DNA of 12,175 nt from JASJHI01 sp965371355 (lineage in GTDB: Bacteria; Actinomycetota; Acidimicrobiia; Acidimicrobiales; Ilumatobacteraceae). How positions within the stretch are numbered: the first letter of the stretch is position 1; each line of letters begins with the position of its first letter. Positions 1 to 4,659 of this stretch are shown piece by piece. Made by a program: the position numbers and the translations under genes. The stretch spans positions 1 to 12,175 of the forward strand of contig CBDUYD010000086.1 in the NCBI GenBank assembly GCA_965371355.1. The letters run 5' to 3'. The notes beneath the pieces were generated by a model. It was not told the origin of the DNA. It ran no database searches and saw only the letters and a list, made by a program, of their open reading frames with translations.

Positions 1-39
1 TGTCGCTGGGATCTCCAAGAGCTGCTCGGACGAGTCCAT
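1..39 (-). CDS. Possible start of a small gene running off the left edge (partial)
   Basis: An ATG at 39-37 opens a frame that stays open for 13 codons to the window edge (MDSSEQLLEIPAT). A purine-rich AGGACGG lies 4 nt upstream, and a loose promoter (TTGCGG, 17 bp, TAAGTA) lies further upstream on the same strand. The fragment resembles the first helix of short helix-turn-helix or excisionase-type proteins often found beside integrases, but 13 residues cannot establish a family. It has the same orientation as the integrase and its partner, so it would be the next element gene. Identity is unknown; existence is a modest bet. Confidence 0.3.
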   Translation of the reverse strand, partial: MDSSEQLLEIPAT

Positions 40-78
40 GGACCGTCCTACTTACACAGCTGTCATTCCCTCCGCAAG

Positions 79-95
79 AGCCCCAGATTGGGGCT
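79..95. repeat. Perfect inverted repeat AGCCCC-5 nt-GGGGCT
   Basis: AGCCCC at 79-84 and GGGGCT at 90-95 form a perfect 6-bp stem with a 5-nt loop (AGATT). It lies 40-56 bp upstream of the candidate start at 39 (minus strand) and is far from the end of the gene at 378. An operator is therefore more likely than a terminator. There is no T-tract on either side. Confidence 0.45.
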
Positions 96-107
96 GACCG
101 GACGGAC

Positions 108-148
108 CGGTACGTAGACGTACATGGCGGTACGCAGAGGTTCGTGGA
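108..148. repeat. Phased direct repeats CGGTACG(T/C)AGA
   Basis: CGGTACGTAGA at 108-118 recurs as CGGTACGCAGA at 128-138 (10 of 11 identical, 20 bp apart). A degenerate third copy, AGGTTCGTGGA, is at 138-148 (10 bp further). Inside the first copy, GTACG at 110-114 faces CGTAC at 119-123 as an inverted pair. Spacing of 10 and 20 bp puts the copies on the same face of the helix. That suits binding sites for a recombinase arm domain, an excisionase or a repressor. Function is inferred only from layout. Confidence 0.4.
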
Positions 149-335
149 CCCACACAACGGTCAATTCGGATGTGACCGAAGTCATACGCGCCGTTCCGTA
201 CCGAATATCAGGACACGGGTCGAGCGCGTCGCGGCGGTGCGTTTAGCGACTCGATCCTTTCCTGCGCACCCATTGTGTTGTCGCATCCGGTCGGCGCATA
301 CTGGTGGGGCCGAGGGCAAGCGCCCGAGGAAGTGG

Positions 336-369
336 ACCCGGAAGACCGCCGGACGGCGGAAATCCGGGT
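336..369 (-). terminator. Compound hairpin after the DUF3800-like gene, terminator-like
   Basis: ACCCGGA (336-342) pairs perfectly with TCCGGGT (363-369). Inside it, CCGCC (346-350) pairs with GGCGG (355-359), closing a GGAC loop; the two stems are separated by a symmetric 3x3 internal loop. The structure starts 8 nt past the TAA stop at 378-380. There is no clear U-tract, so it is not a canonical intrinsic terminator, although GC-rich actinobacterial terminators often lack one. It could also serve to stabilise the mRNA end. Confidence 0.4.
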
Positions 370-377
370 TCTGCGCG

Positions 378-926
378 TTATCGGCCTGCGTCGATGATCC
401 GATCGAGCACCGGACCGAAGCGATCGAGGTCGGCACCTCGCACTCCGCCGCCCCAAGCAACGCCGTCGGCAATCCAGAGTAGGGGTTCCCCCGCCGGCTC
501 CCGATGTTCGAAGACGAGCACGGGCTCACTTCGGCGGGCCGCAATGATCGTGTGCGCGTCCCGCCGATCGTCGTGCCGACTCTCGAGCACCATGCGCGCC
601 ACGCGCTGATCTTGCAACAGCCGAACGAGCTGCTGGAGGCAGAGCGACCTCGCGTGCTCGGCGTCGACCCCATGCCCGACCCGTGCCACCGCCACAACCA
701 AGCGGAGCGGTAGGTCCGCGAACCCGTCGACGAGTCGGCGACGGTTCGGCAGCGATTCGTCGTGGAAGTGGATGCGCCTCTGCCGTGGGCGCATCAGCTC
801 GGTCACTCGGCGCCTGATCTCCGGATGATCGCGGACGTCGGTGATCACACATCCCATCACGTAGCGGGTGCCGCGCTGTGACTCGTCGATGTGCGCGTCG
901 GTCGTACGCCAGCGCCGGCGGCTCAC
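378..926 (-). CDS. Uncharacterised DUF3800-like protein, translationally coupled to the integrase
   Basis: This 182-residue protein starts at a GTG (926-924) that overlaps the restored integrase stop as GTGA. It has a D-E-S triad near the N-terminus (residues 14-16), an H-F-H-D-E segment at 53-57, L-E-S at 114-116 and W-I-A-D-G-V-A-W at 151-158. Scattered acidic residues at the ends of predicted strands, starting with D-E-S, recall DUF3800 proteins, which have an RNase H-like fold. From memory, similar proteins of about 180 residues often sit beside tyrosine integrases in actinobacterial islands, with no assigned function. No membrane segment or signal peptide is seen. The overlap implies production together with the integrase; a nuclease or recombination accessory is a guess. 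The gene's reality is well supported; its role is open. Confidence 0.75.
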   Translation of the reverse strand: MSRRRWRTTDAHIDESQRGTRYVMGCVITDVRDHPEIRRRVTELMRPRQRRIHFHDESLPNRRRLVDGFADLPLRLVVAVARVGHGVDAEHARSLCLQQLVRLLQDQRVARMVLESRHDDRRDAHTIIAARRSEPVLVFEHREPAGEPLLWIADGVAWGGGVRGADLDRFGPVLDRIIDAGR

Positions 927-2064
927 ACGGAACCGCCGAATAGGCCGGCGATCTTGTCGGCACTGTCTCGTCTCACAGCTTGAGGAACATGGGAGTAGGT
1001 GTCGAGTGTGACGGCGATGCCGAGTGGCCAAGCTGCTCTTGCACGACCTTCGGGTGCACGCCCGCTTCGAGCGCCAACGTGGCCATCGTGTGGCGGGTGT
1101 CCTGTAGGCGGATCTTCGGGACGCCGACCTTGACGACCGCGTTCTCGAACAGCTTCGTGATTCGATGCGGATGCAACGGCTCGCCGGCCTCGTCGACGAA
1201 GACGTAGCCGCTGTCCGTCCACGCCGGCCCGAGCCGCAACCGCTCCTCTTGCTGGCGACGCCGGTGACCCCGCAGCGCGGCGATCGTCGGCGGCGCCAGT
1301 ATCAGCTGCCGCTGACTCTTCGCCTTCGGTGTCGCGATCACCGTCAGGTGGTTGGCGGTCGTGCGTTGCTGCGCGACCGTCAGCGTCCCGCCGTCGAGGT
1401 CGACGTCGGACCAACGGAGGCCGGCCATCTCGCCACGGCGAAATCCGGTGTGAAGGGCGAGAGTCCACAGCGCGACGAGCCGATCTTCGGCCACACCGCC
1501 CAGGAAATGCTTCGCCTCCTCGGCCGTCCAGACCGTCAGCTCCGCCGACTCGCCCTTCGGCACGCGAACCTGCGAGGCCGGATTGACCACGATCAGATTC
1601 CAGCGCACGGCATCGGCGAGCGCTCGGTGCAACACCCGATGCGCCAGCTTCACCGAGTTCATCGCGAGCGGCCCGCCGTCCTTGCGGCCTCGATTCAGCA
1701 ACACGCCGTGCCATTTCTTCACGTCGAGCGGTGACAGCTCCGACAGCCGCTTCGAGCCGATGTGCGGGTTGATGTGAAACCGGATCGTCTGGCCGTAGCT
1801 CATCCACGCGGTGATAGCGAGCTCCGTCTTCGTGCCCTCGTGCCATGTGTTGAGGAAGTCGCGCACCGTCGTCCGTGACGGGGGAACGTAGGTACCGCGC
1901 TGCGAGCCGGCGAGCGCCTCGCTCAATGCGGCCTGCGCGCCCTTCTTCGTGCGGAAGCCGCTGACCTCGCGCTGCACGCGCCGGGCACGGTCATCGAGTC
2001 CGAGATCGAGCCGGTAGCTCCAGGTTCCCCCAGGATTGCGGGGCTTGCGAGCGCTCCCCTTCAT
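923..2064 (-). pseudogene. Tyrosine recombinase/integrase, frameshifted before the catalytic tyrosine
   Basis: This is a phage/island-type site-specific recombinase starting at ATG 2064. Residues 12-55 look like an arm-binding N-terminal domain (G-T-W-S-Y-R...), about 60-160 like the SAM-like core-binding domain, and 175 onwards like the catalytic domain. Visible catalytic residues are Arg209 (TGFRRGE), a lysine at 247 or 249, Arg324 in Q-D-T-R-H-T and His347 in LGHS. The frame then ends early at 973 with no tyrosine. The neighbouring frame supplies IAVTLDTYSHV and continues to a stop at 923. One missing G in the CC pair at 1020-1021 (plus strand) would restore a 380-residue protein with Tyr357. 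The HxxR histidine is a glutamine here (Gln321). It lies directly beyond the tRNA-Thr 3' end, the usual place for an island integrase. It is either a decayed gene or a sequencing error. Confidence 0.85.
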
Positions 2065-2083
2065 GACCAGCCATGCTGGGCCG

Positions 2084-2162
2084 TTTCACAAGTTCACGTG
2101 GGCATTCCGTGGGCATTCGCCCCGATCTTTCACAAACGCACAATCAAGATTGCGCTGTGAAC
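2084..2162. repeat. Repeat-rich strip between tRNA and integrase (tandem 11-mer, flanking 8-mers)
   Basis: CGTGGGCATTC occurs twice in exact tandem (2097-2107 and 2108-2118). TTTCACAA occurs on either side, at 2084-2091 and 2128-2135, 44 bp apart. GTTCAC (2092-2097) faces GTGAAC (2157-2162). CAATC-AA-GATTG forms an inverted repeat at 2141-2152. The strip lies between the tRNA 3' end (2174) and the integrase start (2064), where arm-type recombinase sites, excisionase sites and the integrase promoter are normally found. That assignment is inference from position. Confidence 0.55.
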
Positions 2163-2173
2163 AGGTCTTTTGT

Positions 2174-2249
2174 TGGAGCCGGGTGCGAGAGTCGAACTCG
2201 CGACCACATGATTACAAGTCAAGTGCTCTACCAACTGAGCTAACCCGGC
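2174..2249 (-). tRNA. tRNA-Thr(UGU)
   Basis: Read on the minus strand, the molecule folds as a full cloverleaf. The acceptor stem GCCGGGT/ACCCGGC and the D stem GCTC/GAGC are perfect, as is the T stem GCGAG/CTCGC with loop TTCGACT. The anticodon loop is CTTGTAA, giving anticodon TGT (threonine, ACA codons). The discriminator is T and the CCA tail is encoded (2176-2174). The anticodon stem CTTGA/TCATG has one T-T mismatch at its second pair (positions 28-42). The 3' end faces the integrase, so this gene is the likely integration target, with the element rebuilding its 3' end. Confidence 0.95.
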
Positions 2250-2342
2250 GAACGGGAGAGATGCTACGGCCGACTTCCGGAGAGGCAAACGGTAGTGGGC
2301 GCAACAGGTCGAGGGTCAACCGCTATCGAGGGCGGACATCCA

Positions 2343-2348
2343 TAGGCT
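2343..2348 (+). promoter_or_regulatory. Candidate -10 element for a leaderless MFS transcript
   Basis: TAGGCT fits the actinobacterial -10 pattern TANNNT and ends 6 nt before the GTG at 2355, so transcription would begin at or next to the start codon. No ribosome binding site precedes that GTG, consistent with a leaderless message. No good -35 is visible. Confidence 0.4.
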
Positions 2349-2354
2349 CCCCGC

Positions 2355-3671
2355 GTGACGACCCGACACCAGGGGCACCGCGATCGGTGGCCGTTCGATC
2401 CTGCCCGGATCGGCCTCTACTACGGATGGATCGTGCTGGTCGTCGGATCGATCGGCATGATCGCATCCATTCCCGGGCAGACGTCGGGGGTCAGTGTTTT
2501 CACCGACCATCTGACCGACAGCACGGGGTTGACTCGTCTCCAGCTCTCGATCGCGTACCTGATCGGGACAGCCACGAGCGGGCTGATGCTCCCACGCGGT
2601 GGCCGGGCGATCGACCGGCACGGCCCCCGTCTGGTCGCACTGTCAGCGACTCTCGGGTTGGCGGGGACTCTCCTCGGGTTCAGCGTGGTCGGGCCAATGA
2701 ACGTCGCGATGGGCATGATCGTGATGAGCGTGGGCTTCGGGCTCTTACGTTTCTCGGGGCAAGGACTGCTGACTCTCTCATCGCGCACGATGATCTCCCA
2801 GTGGTTCGACCGGCGGCGGGGAATCGTGAGCGCGCTCTCGAACTCGGTCGTCGGCTTCGCCTTCGCCGCGAGCCCCGCTCTGCTCTTGGCGCTGACCGAC
2901 CTGGCCGGATTCCGGTCGGCATGGCGGCTTCTCGCGCTGGGTCTCGTCGTGGTGATTGGCACGGTGATCGTGGCGTTCTTCCGCGACAGCCCGGAGACGT
3001 CGGGGCTCGTCATCGACGGCGGGGTCGCGGAGCCGCCACCACAGGGAGCGGCTCTCGCGGACGTCGCGATCGGAACGGACCACGACGAGACTCGTGAAGA
3101 GGCCGTGCGCGACCTTCGGTTCTGGGCGATCACGGCTCCCGTTGCCGCTCTGAGCGCGACATCGACTGCGCTGACCTTCCACATCGTCGACTTCGGTGCG
3201 GAACTCGGTCTGTCCGACGACGAGGTGGTGCGGATCTTCGTTCCGATTGCCGTCGTGAGCGTGCCGATTGCACTCATCGGCGGCTGGCTCGTCGACATCG
3301 TGTCGCCGGTGTGGCTTGCCACCTTGATGAGCCTCGCCCAACTCGTGATGTACTTCGCCGTCGCGCGGCTGGACACTCCCGTATTCGCCGTCCTCGCCAT
3401 CGGAGCATGGGGCGTCGCGCAGGGTTGCTTCGCCCCGCTGACCTCCGCTGCTCTACCGAGGCTGTTCGGCCGGCGCTATCTCGGTGCAATCGCGGGTGTC
3501 CAGATGAGCACGATGGTCATCGGCAGCGCAATCGGTCCCGCCCTCTTTGCTTTGGTCCATTCGTTGGCGGGGAGCTACGAACCCGCGCTCTGGTTGATGG
3601 GGCTGGTACCCGCCGCCAGTCTCGTGCTCGCGTTCGCCGCCGAGCGCACTGCTCGGGCGGGCACTCGATGA
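2355..3671 (+). CDS. MFS transporter, 12 transmembrane segments
   Basis: This 438-residue integral membrane protein of the major facilitator superfamily begins at GTG 2355. The first helix starts at about residue 22 (YYGWIVLVVG). An MFS motif-A-like G-R-A-I-D-R-H-G-P-R occurs at 83-92, between helices 2 and 3. A conserved W-F-D-R-R-R-G-I segment at 150-157 precedes helix 5. A charged central loop at about 210-252 separates two six-helix halves. The 'YYGW' opening and the W-F-x-R-R-R-G segment resemble the oxalate/formate antiporter and monocarboxylate-type branch, so an organic-acid substrate is possible but not shown. It stands alone: a tRNA lies upstream on the other strand, and a convergent gene ends 69 bp downstream. 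It belongs to the chromosomal side of the island boundary. Confidence 0.88.
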   Translation: MTTRHQGHRDRWPFDPARIGLYYGWIVLVVGSIGMIASIPGQTSGVSVFTDHLTDSTGLTRLQLSIAYLIGTATSGLMLPRGGRAIDRHGPRLVALSATLGLAGTLLGFSVVGPMNVAMGMIVMSVGFGLLRFSGQGLLTLSSRTMISQWFDRRRGIVSALSNSVVGFAFAASPALLLALTDLAGFRSAWRLLALGLVVVIGTVIVAFFRDSPETSGLVIDGGVAEPPPQGAALADVAIGTDHDETREEAVRDLRFWAITAPVAALSATSTALTFHIVDFGAELGLSDDEVVRIFVPIAVVSVPIALIGGWLVDIVSPVWLATLMSLAQLVMYFAVARLDTPVFAVLAIGAWGVAQGCFAPLTSAALPRLFGRRYLGAIAGVQMSTMVIGSAIGPALFALVHSLAGSYEPALWLMGLVPAASLVLAFAAERTARAGTR

Positions 3672-3713
3672 CTCTGCTGTCGGATCAGTTCGCCGCAGGC
3701 GCGCAACCCTCTG

Positions 3714-3739
3714 GCTCGGGCGAGATGGCGTGGCCGAGC
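3714..3739. terminator. Weak inverted repeat between convergent genes
   Basis: GCTCGG (3714-3719) and CCGAGC (3734-3739) form a 6-bp stem with a 14-nt loop, inside the 69-bp gap where the MFS gene and the nitroreductase-family gene converge. Position suggests a shared terminator. The long loop and lack of T-tracts keep confidence low. Confidence 0.25.
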
Positions 3740-3740
3740 G

Positions 3741-4238
3741 TCAGGAGTTCTCCGAAGAGGAGTCGCCGCCGCCGGAGAGCCTCTCGAGTACCGCCACCGG
3801 AAGACGGCGGTCGGTCAGTTCCTGATACGACGCGAATTGCGGCCAGGCCTCGTTGAGGAGGGCCCAGCACTTCTCGCGCTCGTCGCCCTCGGCCAACTCG
3901 CGCACCTGCGCGGTCCACCGATCCCCTCCGACCTGGACTTTCGCGCCTCCGGCCGCGATGAGGTTCCGATACCAGTTCGGTGTCGTCGGATTGCCCCCGT
4001 TGGAGCCACACACCAGTAGGTCGTCACCGCGCCGGGCCAGCATCAGCATCACGGGCCGTGGCCGGCCGCTCGAGCGACCCACGACCTCGAGCAGGAACAC
4101 CGGCTTGCCCATCAAGGTGTTGGACTTCTGGCCGTCGCTGGCCAGGTACCTGGCGACCTGACGATGGGTCATCGAGTCGGCAGCGCCCTTGAACCTGGTC
4201 GACATGAGGTGCGAGAAGCGTCCGGTGATCGAAGCCAT
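3741..4238 (-). CDS. F420-dependent nitroreductase-family protein (Ddn/DUF385 type)
   Basis: This 165-residue soluble protein resembles the deazaflavin-dependent nitroreductase family (Mycobacterium Ddn and relatives), small split-barrel proteins that bind coenzyme F420. Signature stretches are V-G-R-S-S-G-R-P-R-P at 53-62, leading into the strand VMLMLA. A second stretch, G-G-N-P-T-T-P-N-W-Y-R-N-L, is at 81-93; P-x-W-Y-x-N-L is the most conserved part of the family. The ATG at 4238 was chosen because the family-like sequence begins soon after it. The open frame continues upstream to 5033, but that part overlaps other genes and has no family resemblance. A TACGCT hexamer 8 nt upstream suggests a near-leaderless transcript. 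The substrate is unknown; members reduce quinones, nitro compounds or other hydride acceptors. Confidence 0.85.
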   Translation of the reverse strand: MASITGRFSHLMSTRFKGAADSMTHRQVARYLASDGQKSNTLMGKPVFLLEVVGRSSGRPRPVMLMLARRGDDLLVCGSNGGNPTTPNWYRNLIAAGGAKVQVGGDRWTAQVRELAEGDEREKCWALLNEAWPQFASYQELTDRRLPVAVLERLSGGGDSSSENS

Positions 4239-4246
4239 GCCCGCCG

Positions 4247-4252
4247 AGCGTA
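4247..4252 (-). promoter_or_regulatory. Candidate -10 element of the nitroreductase-family gene
   Basis: TACGCT on the minus strand (4252-4247) fits TANNNT and ends 8 nt before the ATG at 4238. The transcript start would fall within a base or two of that codon, so the message would be leaderless or nearly so. The same hexamer at the same distance precedes ispD in this window. Confidence 0.35.
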
Positions 4253-4331
4253 CTGAGACGCGCCGATCCCTCGGATGGCCCGGGTTTGCTACGTGCCCGA
4301 CACCCCTCGCAGCCGACATCGCGCGGGGCTC

Positions 4332-4353
4332 TAGCATCCCCTGTCGGAGGGGA
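4332..4353 (+). promoter_or_regulatory. Candidate -10 and overlapping hairpin upstream of the micro-ORF
   Basis: TAGCAT (4332-4337) fits TANNNT. Its last base begins a perfect 6-bp inverted repeat, TCCCCT (4337-4342) and AGGGGA (4348-4353), with a GTCGG loop. The repeat ends 2 nt before the Shine-Dalgarno sequence at 4356. It could be an operator overlapping the promoter or a 5' leader hairpin that controls access to the ribosome site; I cannot tell which. Confidence 0.35.
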
Positions 4354-4367
4354 CCAAGGAGGGGAAC

Positions 4368-4472
4368 ATGAGGATCGGCTTTCCGCCACGCACAGCAACC
4401 GGGCGACGAGTCCTTGCCGCGGTGACCGCGGTGCTCGTCCTCGGGGCCATCGTCACAACCGTGTTCAACTGA
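4368..4472 (+). CDS. 34-residue single-pass membrane micro-protein
   Basis: ATG 4368 to TGA 4472 encodes 34 residues. AAGGAGG at 4356-4362, among the strongest ribosome binding sites in the window, ends 5 nt before the ATG. The protein has a short basic N-terminus (R2, R8, R13, R14). It is followed by a hydrophobic helix of about 19 residues, V15 to F33, rich in V, A, L and T, and ends with Asn34. That is the layout of a small inner-membrane protein with positive-inside topology; a signal peptide alone would be expected to continue into a mature domain. It is divergent from the nitroreductase-family gene and 187 bp upstream of the protease gene. I recognise no family. Being this short, it is likely to be missed by standard annotation. 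Confidence 0.55.
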   Translation: MRIGFPPRTATGRRVLAAVTAVLVLGAIVTTVFN

Positions 4473-4615
4473 GTCGTCCGAGGTCGCGTGCGCCGCTGCC
4501 CACGCGCACGTGAATCTCCACGGGGCTGCTCGCTCGCTCTTCACTTGCGCAGTGGCCCGCTCATCTCCAGTGCGAGGGGTGGCATCCTCTCCGGATGGGG
4601 CCCAGCCGGTGTTGC

Positions 4616-4621
4616 TATTGT
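4616..4621 (+). promoter_or_regulatory. Candidate -10 element of the calpain-like gene
   Basis: TATTGT fits TANNNT and lies 38 nt before the ATG at 4660, which would leave an untranslated leader of about 30 nt containing the AAGGGGA ribosome site. There is no clear -35. The 187-bp gap after the micro-ORF and this element suggest that the protease has its own promoter. Confidence 0.25.
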
Positions 4622-4659
4622 CACCGGCGTGGCGGTGAAGATCCGCTGAAGGGGACCCG

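Larger units (their letters stand above)
40..377. other. Gene-free stretch with hairpins and short repeats inside the element
   Basis: I see no convincing gene here. A plus-strand frame is open across most of it, but its product is an arginine/serine-rich composition typical of GC-rich shadows and lacks a ribosome binding site. What the stretch does hold: an 8-bp palindrome ACAGCTGT at 56-63, a hairpin AGCCCC/GGGGCT at 79-95, a repeated CGGTACGNAGA motif at 108-118 and 128-138, and a compound hairpin at 336-369 just after the stop of the upstream gene. This looks like the regulatory space between two minus-strand genes. Confidence 0.55.

Noticed and set aside
3..482. Plus-strand frame open from the window edge to 482
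   Set aside because: Mixed codon use without the usual high third-position GC, no ribosome site at internal starts, and it overlaps the end of the DUF3800-like gene and hairpins.
40..970. Second attachment site (copy of the tRNA 3' end)
   Set aside because: I scanned for the T-arm and acceptor sequence (such as GAGTCGAAC and GAGCCGGGT) and saw none in this part.
923..1846. A separate minus-strand gene in the frame carrying D-T-Y-S-H-V
   Set aside because: Only its last ~35 residues look like protein family sequence, and they are the missing end of the integrase; the rest is a shadow of the integrase frame.
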